From: Actinomadura sp. CNU-125
Lineage (GTDB): Bacteria > Actinomycetota > Actinomycetes > Streptosporangiales > Streptosporangiaceae
Assembly: GCF_001942465.1 (NCBI RefSeq)
Contig: NZ_MKJY01000555.1
Coordinates: 31,520-95,519 of the forward strand
Direction: 5' to 3'
Length of the DNA stretch: 64,000 nt
Shown: positions 44,722 to 53,879 of the stretch, piece by piece
Layout: every line of letters starts with the position of its first letter
Numbering within the stretch: position 1 is the stretch's first letter
Program-made: the position numbers and the translations under genes
Notes under the pieces: model-generated
Database searches by the model: none
Seen by the model: only the letters and a program-made list of their open reading frames with translations
What the model was told of the DNA's origin: nothing

Positions 44722-45987
44722 GTGTCCATACTCCGCGCGGAAGGCGTCACAAAGCTGTTCGGCCGTAAGACGACCGAGGCACTACGGAGGATCAAGAACG
44801 GCGCGGACCTTGAGGAGGTTCGCAAGATCGGCGTCATGCCCGCTGTGGTCGACGCCACGTTCGAGGTGAAACAGGGCGAGATCTTCGTGGTCATGGGGCT
44901 GTCGGGCTCCGGGAAGTCCACGTTGATCCGGATGCTGAACGGGCTGTTGCCGGCGACGGCGGGCAGCATCGAGATCGAAGGCCAGAACATCGCCAAGCTG
45001 CCGCCGAAGGCCCTGCGGGCCGCGCGGCAGAACAAGGTCAGCATGGTCTTCCAGCACTTCGCGCTCTTCCCTCATCGGACGGTTCTGGCGAACGCCGCCT
45101 ACGGGCTCGAAGTACGCGGCGTCCCGAAGGAAGAACGAGAGAAGCAGGCCCGCGAGTTCCTCAAGCTGGTCGGCTTGGAGGGCTGGGAGAGCAAGCTTCC
45201 CGGTCAGTTGTCGGGTGGGATGAAGCAGCGGGTCGGGCTCGCCCGGGCGCTGGCTTCGGGCACCGACATCATTTTGATGGACGAGGCGTTCAGCGCCCTG
45301 GATCCCCTTATTCGACGGGAGGTCCAGGATCTGCTGCTGGATCTGCAGTCCCGGTTCGGTAAGACGATCGTGTTCATCACGCACGACCTGAACGAGGCCA
45401 TGCGCATCGGCGACCGCATCGCGGTGATGCGCGAGGGGCGGATCGTCCAGATCGGGACGGCCGAGGAGATTCTCACCGATCCGGCCAATGACTATGTCGC
45501 GCAGTTCGTCGCCGACGTGGACCGTACCAGGGTGCTGACCGCGTCGTCGGTCATGGAGAAGCCGCTGGTCACGGTGCTCGCGACGACGGGTCCGCGGACG
45601 GCGCTGCGCACGATGCGCGAGCAGCAGACGTCCGCGGCGTTCGTCGTGACGAAGGACCGCAAGCTGCGGGGACGGGTGCGCGCGGCGCGGGTCGCCGACG
45701 CGGTGCAGGACGGCGTCGACAAGCTCGACGGGCTGATCGACGCGGAGGATCCGGAGCCGGTGTCGCCCGACACCCCGGTGGCGGAGCTGTTCGCGCGGTG
45801 CGCGGAGAGCGACCTGCCGGTGCCCGTGGCCGATGCGGACGGGACGTTGCTGGGCGTGATCCCGCGGGTCACGCTGCTCGCGGCGCTGGGTGCGATCAAC
45901 ACGCAGGTGGACGACGCGGTCGTGCAGGACGTCGTGGGTTCGGAGCTGGCGCTGACGAAGGAGGGCGGCAAGAGTGACGCCGACTAA
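44722..45987 (+). CDS. proV: Glycine betaine/proline ABC transporter ATPase with CBS domains
   Basis: 421 residues. Walker A VVMGLSGSGKST, Q-loop VFQHFALFPHRT, signature LSGGMKQRVGLARAL, Walker B IILMDEAFSALD, and C-terminal CBS pairs (TSAAFVVTKDRKLRGRVRAA; LPVPVADADGTLLGVIPRV) that sense ionic strength in OpuA/ProV. GTG at 44722 with GGAAGGAG four bases upstream. A TTGACA hexamer occurs at 44623. Overlaps the permease gene start. Imports compatible solutes under osmotic stress. Confidence 0.93.
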   Translation: MSILRAEGVTKLFGRKTTEALRRIKNGADLEEVRKIGVMPAVVDATFEVKQGEIFVVMGLSGSGKSTLIRMLNGLLPATAGSIEIEGQNIAKLPPKALRAARQNKVSMVFQHFALFPHRTVLANAAYGLEVRGVPKEEREKQAREFLKLVGLEGWESKLPGQLSGGMKQRVGLARALASGTDIILMDEAFSALDPLIRREVQDLLLDLQSRFGKTIVFITHDLNEAMRIGDRIAVMREGRIVQIGTAEEILTDPANDYVAQFVADVDRTRVLTASSVMEKPLVTVLATTGPRTALRTMREQQTSAAFVVTKDRKLRGRVRAARVADAVQDGVDKLDGLIDAEDPEPVSPDTPVAELFARCAESDLPVPVADADGTLLGVIPRVTLLAALGAINTQVDDAVVQDVVGSELALTKEGGKSDAD

Positions 45988-46861
45988 GGCGGTGGAACTG
46001 CCGCGCCTCGACGTCGGCGAGTGGTTCGCCACGATCGTGGACTGGTGCACCGACAACCTGAGCTGGTTGTTCGACGGCATCGGGTCGCTCGGCGAGTGGG
46101 CGGTGGAGGGCCTGGCCGAAGGGCTGCTGGCGCCGCCGCCGCTGGTGGTGATCGCGGTTCTGGCGGTCATCGGGCTGGTCGTGGCGAACTGGAAGGTGGG
46201 CCTGTTCGGGCTGGTGGGGTTCGCGCTGATCGACAGCATCGAGCTGTGGGAGCAGGCGATGGACACCCTGGCGCTGGTGCTGGTGTCGGCGTTGATAGCG
46301 GTGCTCATCTCGATCCCGGTGGGCATCGCGGCGGCACGCAACGACATGGTGAGCCGGGTCGCGCGGCCGGTGCTGGACCTGATGCAGACGATGCCGGCGT
46401 TCGTCTACCTGATCCCGGCGATCTTCTTCTTCAGCATCGGCGTGGTGCCGGGCATGGTGGCGACGGTGATCTTCGCGCTGCCGCCGGGCGTCCGGCTGAC
46501 CGAGCTCGGCATCCGCGGCGTCGACCCGGAGATGGTCGAGGCCGGTGAGGCGTTCGGGACGCCGCCGGGCCGCATCCTCACGCGGATCCAGATCCCGCTG
46601 GCGATGCCGTCGATCATGGCGGGCGTCAACCAGCTGATCATGCTGTCGCTGTCCATGGTCGTGATCGCGGGCATGGTCGGCGCGGGCGGTCTCGGCGAGG
46701 TGGTGCTGCAGGGCATCCAGCGCGTGGACGTCGCCACCGGGTTCGAGGGCGGCATCGCCGTCGTCGTCCTGGCCATCTTCCTGGACCGGATCACCGGTGC
46801 CCTCGGCGACCGGACGAGCGTTCAGCGCGCCATCGCCCCCGCGGGCACCAACGGCGTCTGA
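45974..46861 (+). CDS. proW: Glycine betaine/proline ABC transporter permease
   Basis: 295 residues with six or so membrane helices and the binding-protein-dependent permease loop EAGEAFGTPPGRILTRIQIP. The N-terminus (WFATIVDWCTDNLSWLFDGI) is the usual amphipathic lead of ProW/OpuAB. GTG at 45974 overlaps the ATPase 3' end by 14 bp. No second permease, so it acts as a homodimer. Confidence 0.93.
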   Translation: MTPTKAVELPRLDVGEWFATIVDWCTDNLSWLFDGIGSLGEWAVEGLAEGLLAPPPLVVIAVLAVIGLVVANWKVGLFGLVGFALIDSIELWEQAMDTLALVLVSALIAVLISIPVGIAAARNDMVSRVARPVLDLMQTMPAFVYLIPAIFFFSIGVVPGMVATVIFALPPGVRLTELGIRGVDPEMVEAGEAFGTPPGRILTRIQIPLAMPSIMAGVNQLIMLSLSMVVIAGMVGAGGLGEVVLQGIQRVDVATGFEGGIAVVVLAIFLDRITGALGDRTSVQRAIAPAGTNGV

Positions 46862-46887
46862 GCAAAAACAGTAAGGAAAGGACGGGC

Positions 46888-47775
46888 ATGCGCCTGAAAC
46901 TCAAGGGTCTTGCGGTCGGGGCCATGGCTCTGACGCTCGGTTTCGGCACCGCGGCGTGCGGGTCGGAGGACTCCGGCTCCGGCGGGGACGACAAGAGCAT
47001 CACGATCGGCATGGTCTCGGGCTGGGCCGAGGGTGAGGCCGCCACGCACCTGTGGAAGAACCTGCTCGAGGACAAGGGCTACGAGGTCGAGGTCAAGACG
47101 CTCGACACCGGCCCCCTGTACACGGGCATGGCGCAGGGCGACGTGGACCTGTTCCTCGACGCCTGGCTGCCGGGCACGCACGAGGACTACTGGAAGCAGT
47201 ACGGCGACAAGCTGGAGAAGGTCGGGTCCTGGTACGACTCGGCGCCGCTGACGATCGCCGTGCCGAACTACTCGCCGCTGCAGTCCCTCGAGGACCTGAA
47301 GGGCAAGGCCGGGGAGTACGACGGGACGATCGTCGGCATCGAGCAGAGCTCGGGCCTGTTCCGGGTGTCGTCGGAGGAGATGCTCCCCGCGTACGGGCTC
47401 GACGAGGAGTGGAAGGTCAAGACCTCCTCCACGCCCGCGATGCTGACCGAGCTGCAGAAGGCCATCGAGGCCAAGGAGAACATCGTCGTCACCCTGTGGC
47501 GTCCCCACTGGGCCTACGCGAAGTTCCCGATCCGTGACCTGAAGGACCCGAAGGGCGCCATGGGCAAGCCCGACGGCATCTTCACCGTCGCGCGCGAGGG
47601 CTTCAGCGAGGAGCAGGCGGAGGTCGCCGGCTGGCTGAAGAAGTTCAAGATGGACGACAAGCAGCTGGGGTCGCTCGAAGACCTCATGGAGAACAAGCAC
47701 AAGGGCAAGCCCGACCAGGCCGTGGACGAGTGGCTGAAGGCGAACCCGAACTTCGCGACGTCCATGACGGGCTGA
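46888..47775 (+). CDS. proX: Glycine betaine-binding lipoprotein
   Basis: 295 residues. Signal MRLKLKGLAVGAMALTLGFG with lipobox TAAC (Cys about 24), then an OpuAC fold (SITIGMVSGWAEGEAATHLW; LDTGPLYTGMAQGDVDLFLD; TLWRPHWAYAKFPIRDL). Several Trp residues fit a quaternary-ammonium aromatic box. 26 bp after the permease, ends before a strong terminator. Confidence 0.93.
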   Translation: MRLKLKGLAVGAMALTLGFGTAACGSEDSGSGGDDKSITIGMVSGWAEGEAATHLWKNLLEDKGYEVEVKTLDTGPLYTGMAQGDVDLFLDAWLPGTHEDYWKQYGDKLEKVGSWYDSAPLTIAVPNYSPLQSLEDLKGKAGEYDGTIVGIEQSSGLFRVSSEEMLPAYGLDEEWKVKTSSTPAMLTELQKAIEAKENIVVTLWRPHWAYAKFPIRDLKDPKGAMGKPDGIFTVAREGFSEEQAEVAGWLKKFKMDDKQLGSLEDLMENKHKGKPDQAVDEWLKANPNFATSMTG

Positions 47776-47810
47776 TCGCGCGCCGCCGGGCGTTCCGTCC
47801 GGCAGGTGTC

Positions 47811-47844
47811 AGAGGGCCGTCCGGTGCGAACCGGACGGCCCTCT
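47811..47844. terminator. Bidirectional terminator between transporter and ZIP genes
   Basis: 15-bp perfect stem (47811-47825 with 47830-47844) and loop GCGA. Confidence 0.85.
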
Positions 47845-47860
47845 GCCGTTTCCGGACGGG

Positions 47861-48615
47861 TCAGTGCGCGAGCCCGACGACGAACAGGACGGCGACGAGC
47901 CCGACCCCGGTCGCGCAGAGGGTGAGCACGCGGGGATGCCGGCTGTGGGCTTCGGGGAGGATCTCGGCGGCGGCGAGGTAGAGCAGGACTCCGGCGAACA
48001 GCCCGAGGTAGGGGCCGAGGACGGCGTCGGGGACGGTGCCGAGCGTGGTGAGCGCGGCACCGCGATGGGGGCGATGGCGTCGGCGAACAGGAGGGCGAGG
48101 GCGGGGCGGCGGTCGGCGCGGCGCAGGGACGCGGCGGTGAAGGTGTTGAAGCCGTCGGCGAAGTCGTGGGTGACGACGGCGAGGGTGACGACGACGCCGA
48201 CGTCGGTCCCGGACTGGAAGCCGAGGCCGATGCTGATGCCGTCGACGAGGCTGTGCAGGACGAGCGCGAGCGCGGCCAGCAGGCCCGCCCGGGACCCGCC
48301 GGGGGCGTGTCCGTGTCCGTGGGCGTGGACGTGCGGGGCGTACTCGTCCTCGTGGGCGCGGTGGATCGCGACGGCCTGCTCGACGACGTGCAGCAGCAGG
48401 AACCCGACGGCGAACCCGATCATGGGTGCGGGGACGCCGAGGGGGTGCGCCCCCGCGAGTTCGAGGGACTCGGGGATGAGGTCGAAGGCGACGACCCCGA
48501 GCATGAGGCCGCCCGCGAGGCCGAGGACGAGGTGCCGGTGGTCGCGGACGCGCATCGCGGCGAGCCCGCCCGCGAGCGTCATGAAGAACGCGAGCACTGA
48601 CACCAGGACGGCCAT
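47861..48615 (-). CDS. ZIP-family metal transporter (frameshift near 48058)
   Basis: About 251 residues. His-rich loop (HVHAHGHGHAPGG), metal helices LALVLHSLVDGISIGLGF and VVTHDFADGFNTFTAA, and a C-terminal helix ending VLFVVGLAH in the corrected frame (stop TGA at 47861). ATG at 48615. The frame slips near 48058 after DAIAPI. Imports zinc or another divalent cation across the membrane. Confidence 0.87.
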
Positions 48616-48693
48616 GGCCCGGTCTCTACCCGCGTGCGTCTTCCCGCCCGTCTATGGGCCGCTACAGAACGCTTGACCATCCGGCCAAGGGCA

Positions 48694-48730
48694 ACGGCCC
48701 CGCCCCCGGACGAACCGGGGACGGGGCCGT
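48694..48730 (-). terminator. Terminator after FeS oxidoreductase gene
   Basis: ACGGCCCC (48694-48701) with GGGGCCGT (48723-48730) and inner CCCCGG/CCGGGG pairing, 12 bases beyond the stop codon. Confidence 0.75.
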
Positions 48731-48741
48731 GTGCGCGCGCG

Positions 48742-50888
48742 TTACTCGGCCGCGACGGGTTCCTTCTCGGGGGCGGTGCCCTCGCCCTTGATGGAGCGGA
48801 TCAACAGCTGGGAGACGTCGACGACTTCCAGGGATTCCTTGGCGTCGCCGGAGTTCTTCTTCTCGTTGATCGCGTCACCGAGCATGACCAGGCAGAACGG
48901 GCACGCGGTGGAGACCGTGTCGGGGTTGGTCTCCAGTGCCTCGTCGACGCGCTCGGTGTTGATGCGCTTGCCGATGCGCTCTTCCATCCACATCCGGGCG
49001 CCGCCGGCGCCGCAGCAGAAGCCGCGGTCCTTGTGCCGGTGCATCTCCTGGGTCTTGACGCCGGGGACGGTCGCCATGATGTCGCGCGGCTGCTTGTAGA
49101 CCTTGTTGTGGCGGCCCAGGAAGCAGGGGTCGTGGTAGGTGATGTTCTCCTCGATCGGGGTGACCGGGGTGAGCTTGCCTTCCTCGACCAGGTGCGCGAG
49201 CAGCTGGGTGTGGTGGACGACCTCGTAGTCCCCGCCGATCTGCGGGTACTCGTTGGCCAGGGTGTTGAAGCAGTGCGGGCACGTCGCGACGATCTTCTTC
49301 GCCCCGGCGTCGTTGAGCGTCTCGACGTTCTGCTGCCCGAGCATCTGGAAGACGAACTCCATGCCCAGGCGGCGGGCCGGGTCACCGGTGCAGGCCTCCA
49401 TCGGGCCGAGCACCGCGAACTTGACGCCCGCGATGTGCAGCAGCTCGGCGACGGCCTTGGTGGTCTTCTTGGCCCGGTCCTCCAGGGCGCCCGCGCACCC
49501 GACCCAGAACAGGTACTCGGTGTCCTCGGGGAGCTTGTCGTCGACGACCTCGACCTCGAAGTCGAGCTCCTCGATCCACTCCAGGCGCTTCATCTCGGAC
49601 ATCCCCCACGGGTTGCCCTTGTTCTCCAGGTTCTTCAGCATGACGCCGGCCTCGGACGGGAACGAGGACTCGATCATCACCTGGAAGCGGCGCATGTCCA
49701 GGATGTGGTCGATGTGCTCGATGTCGACCGGGCACTGCTCGACGCACGCGCCGCAGTTGGTGCACGACCACAGGACGTCGGGGTGGATGACGCCGTCGTC
49801 GGCGACGAGTTCCTTGTCCACCTGCATGGCGAGCTTCTGCTCGTCGGTGAACTTCTCGCGCTCCTCCTCGGAGGCGAGCATGTAGGGGGCCTTGGCCAGG
49901 GCGTGGTCGCGCAGCTCCAGGATCACCATCTTGGGCGACAGGGGCTTGCCGGTGTTCCACGCCGGGCACTGGGACTGGCAGCGACCGCACTCGGTGCAGG
50001 TCGCCATGTCGAGGAAGCCCTTCCAGGTGAAGTCCTCGATCTTGCCGCGGCCGAAGACGTCCTCGTCGGGGTCGGCCTCCTCGAAGTCGAGGGGCTTGCC
50101 GCCCGACATCATCGGCTGCGCGGCGCCCAGGCCGTCCGGACGGCGCTTGAACATGACGTTCAGCGGGGCCAGGAAGATGTGCAGGTGCTTGGAGTGCACG
50201 ACGAACACCAGGAAGATGAACGCGACGGCGATGTGCAGCAGCAGGCCGACGGCTTCGAGCACGTGGAGGGTGTCGTCGGACATGCCCTCGAACAGGTTCC
50301 CGGTCAGGTGGGAGAAGTACGCGGCGCCGCTGTAGCCGAAGTTGTCGCGCGCGACCTCCACGCCCCGGAAGAAGAACATCGTCCAGATCACGTTGAAGAT
50401 CATGAACAGCGTGATCCAGGCGCCCGACAGGTGCGAGCCGGAGAACCGCGACTTGCGGCCGATGCGCTTGGGGGAGTTCTTGAACCGGATCGCGGTGAAC
50501 ACCGCCAGGCCCAGGAAGCACGCCAGGGCGATGGTGTCCTGGACGAACCCGATCGGGCCCCATGTCTGCAGGAACGGGATGTGCGCCTCAAGCCCGAACA
50601 GCAACTGGACGGCGGCTTCGAGGTAGACGGTGGCGAGCAGGAAGAACGCCCACATCACCGCGAAGTGCGCGGCGCCGGCGATCGTCCACTTCAGCAGCTT
50701 GCGCTGGCCGAGGACCTCGACGGCCTGGCCCTCGACGGCCTTCTTGGGCTCCCGCTTGACCTGCAGCGTCCGCTCCGGGTCGGCTGCCCGACCATCGCGG
50801 TCTTGTACAGGAACTGCACCCGCCGCCCGGCGAGCGCCAACGTGACCGCCAGTCCGGCGAGCCCGATGATCAACGTGATCCAGTACAC
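48742..50888 (-). CDS. Membrane-anchored 4Fe-4S heterodisulfide-reductase-like oxidoreductase (frameshift near 50790)
   Basis: About 715 residues. N-terminal region of about five membrane helices (nitrate-reductase-gamma/HdrE-like), then two 4Fe-4S motifs (CTECGRCQSQCP, CTNCGACVEQCP) and two CCG-type domains (VGCAG...CTGDPARRLG; CCGAGGARMW) as in HdrD/GlpC and mycobacterial Rv0338c-type proteins. GTG at 50888 with AGGAGG seven bases upstream; the frame changes at about 50790 after AMVGQP. Likely passes electrons from a CoA-linked or disulfide donor to menaquinone; the partner is unknown. Confidence 0.88.
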
Positions 50889-50965
50889 TGTTCCGTCCTC
50901 CTGGGTACGGGCGATGGCAGTCAGCGTAGGGCTCGTGACAGACTGCGCCTCATCCGGGTCCCGAA

Positions 50966-50980
50966 TACTACTCGGTAGTA
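50966..50980 (-). promoter_or_regulatory. Inverted repeat over putative -10 of the FeS gene
   Basis: TACTAC-TCG-GTAGTA; on the minus strand it overlaps TAGTAT, a good -10 hexamer 78 bp upstream of the FeS gene start. A TetR-size operator is plausible. The rest of 50889-51232 has no gene I can support. Confidence 0.45.
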
Positions 50981-51232
50981 GCTTATGTGTTCCACACGCA
51001 GGTCGGCACCGTCGCAGACCAGGACGGAGCGTACCCGGCGGCTCCTCCCCCGGTACACAGCGCCTACGGCGGAACGTTCGTCCGCTGTTCCGTCACAATC
51101 TTCTTGTGCGCGCGCACAGCTCCTTCCGCGTCCCGGCACACCGTCGAATCGCCGTTCCGACTATCGATGAGTTCCGCGCCGTCCGGGAGTCCCCATCCTG
51201 AAGACCGGGACTGCCACCAGGAGGACGCACCG

Positions 51233-51859
51233 ATGACGACGACCATCGACCACGGCCCCGCCGCCCGACGGCTGGCCGGGCTGCTCGCCGCGATCCCCGA
51301 CTCCGCACTGACCATGCCGACGCCGTGCGCGGACATGAACCTCGCCGCGCTGCTCGACCACGTCCACGGGCTGTCGATCGCGTTCGCGCAGGCCGCGACC
51401 AAGGACCTGCCCGAGGGCGGCTCGCGGCCGCCGACCGTCGACGCGGCGCGGCTCGTGTCCGACTGGCGCGCTCGCATCCCCGAACTGCTGGACGAGCTCG
51501 CCGCCGCGTGGCGCGCCCCCGAAGCCTGGGAAGGGATGACGGAGGCGGGCGGGGTGAAGCTGCCGGGCGAGATCGCGGGGAACGTCGCGCTGAACGAGAT
51601 CGTCGTGCACGGCTGGGACGTCGCGCGCGCCACCGGGCAGCCGTACGAGGCCGGGGCGGACGAGGTCGAGGCGTGCCTCGCGTTCGTGGGGCCGTCGGTC
51701 GAGGAGAGCGGCGGCACGGGCGTCGACGGGCTGTTCGGCCCGGCCGTCCGGGTGCCGGACGGCGCCGCGCCGCTCGACCGGCTGATCGCCATGACCGGAC
51801 GGGACCCGGCGTGGACGCCCGCGCCCGGCTCGCCGGTGCAGCGGACCCCGGCGCCCTAG
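51233..51859 (+). CDS. TIGR03086-type DinB/MDMPI metal-binding protein
   Basis: 208 residues. The mycothiol-dependent maleylpyruvate-isomerase-like fold: PCADMNLAALLDHVHGLSIA (first His), ALNEIVVHGWDVARATGQPY (HGWDLA-like motif with second His), and FGPAVRVPDGAAPLDRLIAM with the usual TGRDP end. ATG at 51233 with AGGAGG nine bases upstream. Probably thiol-cofactor chemistry; substrate unknown. Confidence 0.85.
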   Translation: MTTTIDHGPAARRLAGLLAAIPDSALTMPTPCADMNLAALLDHVHGLSIAFAQAATKDLPEGGSRPPTVDAARLVSDWRARIPELLDELAAAWRAPEAWEGMTEAGGVKLPGEIAGNVALNEIVVHGWDVARATGQPYEAGADEVEACLAFVGPSVEESGGTGVDGLFGPAVRVPDGAAPLDRLIAMTGRDPAWTPAPGSPVQRTPAP

Positions 51860-51888
51860 GCGGGCACCGGGGTCCGGCGGGCGGTGCG

Positions 51889-53096
51889 TCAGACGCGTTC
51901 GAAGATCGCGGCGAGGCCCTGGCCGCCGCCGATGCACATCGTCTCCAGGCCGTAGCGGGCCTCGCGGCGGTCCATCTCGCGGGCGAGGGTCGCCAGGATG
52001 CGGGCGCGGTCGCGCCGACCGGGTGGCCGAGCGAGATGCCGGACCCGTTGACGTTGACGCGGTCCCAGTCGCCGTCCGCCAGGCCCCACTCGCGGCCGAC
52101 GGCGAGGACCTGCGCGGCGAACGCCTCGTTCAGCTCGATGAGGTCCATGTCGGCGAGGGTCAGCCCGGCGGCGGCGAGCGCCTTGGCGGTGGCCGGAACC
52201 GGCCCGATGCCCATCGTGCGCGGCGGCACGCCCGCGCGCCCCCACGAGACGAGCCGGACGAGCGGGCGCAGCCCGAGCTCGGCGGCGCGTTCGGGCGTCG
52301 TCACGACGCACGCGGCCGCCGCGTCGTTCTGCCCGCTGGCGTTCCCGGCCGTGACGGTGGCCTCGGGGTCGCCCTTGCCGAGGACGGGACGCAGCCGCGC
52401 GAGCCCCTCCATGGACGTGTCGGGGCGCGGGTGCTCGTCGGTGTCGACGACCGTGTCGCCCTTGCGGCCCTTGACGGTGACGGGGACGAGCTCGTCGGCG
52501 AACCGTCCGTCCCGCTGGGCGGCGACGGCCCGCGCGTGCGACCGCACGGACAGTTCGTCCTGCTCCTCCCGGCCGATCTTGTACTCGCGCCGCAGGTTCT
52601 CGGCGGTCTCCAGCATCCCGCCGGGCACCGGGTGGTTGATGCCGCCCGCGGTGACGCGCCCCTGGGCGAGGGCGTCGTGCAGGTCGATGGACGGGCCGCG
52701 CACGCCCCAGCGCGCCTTCGTCGTGTAGAAGGGGGCGTTGCTCATGCTCTCGGTGCCGCCCGCGACGATCACGTCGCTGACGCCGGTCTGGATCTGCATG
52801 GCGGCGTTCAGGACCGCCTGGAGTCCGGATCCGCAGCGGCGGTCGAGCTGGGTGCCGCCGACCTCGACGGGCAGCCCGGCGTCCAGCGCGGCGACGCGGC
52901 CGATCGCGGGGGCGTCGGCGTTGGGGTTGCACTGTCCGAGGATGACTTCGTCGATCGCGTCGCCGGGCAGGCCGGTGCGCTGGACGAGCGCCCGGATGAC
53001 GGTGGCGGCCAGCTCGACCGGCGAGACGGGCTTCAGTACCCCGCCGAACCGGCCGATCGGGGTCCGCAGCGGCTCGCAGATGACCGCTTCGCGCAT
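51889..53096 (-). CDS. Acetyl-CoA acetyltransferase / thiolase (frameshift near 52012)
   Basis: About 402 residues. Nucleophilic Cys in [20 protein letters not shown], the GHPVGATG His motif, and the C-terminal CIGGGQGLA Cys, which lies in another frame after about 52012. ATG 53096 is chosen (GAGGAG seven bases upstream). Degradative or biosynthetic thiolase in beta-oxidation-type metabolism, in keeping with the hydroxyacyl-CoA dehydrogenase gene nearby. Confidence 0.9.
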
Positions 53097-53281
53097 GTGC
53101 ATGCTCCTCAACTCGTCAGTGGCGGCGCAGTCTGAAGGTTATGTCGTCGTTTCGGCCGGGTGGCCGCCGGGCTTCCGCCCAGTGGAGGTTCGGACAAGAA
53201 CCGGACCCGGCCGCGAACGGGCCTTCTGCGGGCGATCCGGAGTCATTACATTCCCGGTCACACTCACCTTTTGGGGGTTCC

Positions 53282-53473
53282 ATGGCCGGGTTGCCGATGA
53301 AGCTGCTCAAGATGCTCCTCGCCGCGCTGACGGCGGTGACGCCGGTGTCGCTGCCCGCGATCGCGGTGGCCGGGGCGCTCGGCGCCACCGCCGTCGCGTC
53401 CGCCGGTTGCGCGGTCGAGACGGACGACGACGGGGACGACGATGACGACGACGAGGGCTTCGACGACGACTGA
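53282..53473 (+). CDS. Small acidic-tailed membrane peptide, copy 1
   Basis: 63 residues: MAGLPMKLLK, a hydrophobic stretch (LLAALTAVTPVSLPAIAVAG), ALGATAVASAGC and a tail almost only of Asp/Glu. A lipobox-like SAGC precedes the tail, so it could be a lipoprotein or a membrane-tethered acidic peptide. Start follows GGGGG. A second copy lies 106 bp downstream. No family recognised. Confidence 0.6.
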   Translation: MAGLPMKLLKMLLAALTAVTPVSLPAIAVAGALGATAVASAGCAVETDDDGDDDDDDEGFDDD

Positions 53474-53579
53474 TCCGAGGGCGTCCCGAGCGGACGCGTG
53501 AGACCGTCGGCGCCCGGGGTAGCACCCCCGTGGCGCGTCCGGTTCCGGACGCGCCGTCCACGGGACGCGGGGGGCTCGG

Positions 53580-53798
53580 ATGGCGGGGTTGCCGATGAAA
53601 CTGCTCAAGGCGCTGCTCGCCGTGGTGACGGCGCTGACACCGGCGTCGCTCCCGGCGGTCGCGGTGGCCGGGGTCCTCGGGGCCACGGCCGCCGTGACGG
53701 CCGGATGCGGCGGCGGCGAGGACGGCGACGACGAGCAGGAGCGGGACGACAACGAGCGGAACGACCAGAACGAGCAGGACGACGACGGCGGGTACTGA
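53580..53798 (+). CDS. Small acidic-tailed membrane peptide, copy 2
   Basis: 72 residues: identical MAGLPMKLLK start, hydrophobic LLAVVTALTPASLPAVAVAG, then TAGCGGGEDGDDEQERDD and a longer acidic/Asn tail ending DDDGGY. The conserved half is membrane-like and the tail differs only in length and acidic composition. Clear tandem duplication of the gene at 53282. Confidence 0.6.
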   Translation: MAGLPMKLLKALLAVVTALTPASLPAVAVAGVLGATAAVTAGCGGGEDGDDEQERDDNERNDQNEQDDDGGY

Positions 53799-53879
53799 TC
53801 GCGGGCGCGCACCGGGACGGGTCCGGCATCCGGGACGCCCGTAGCATCGTGCCGACGGACGGCGGCACGAGGAGACGGC

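Noticed and set aside
48634..51201. 855-codon plus-strand frame opposite the FeS oxidoreductase
   Set aside because: Antisense shadow of a gene with clear cysteine motifs; no ribosome site and no domain.
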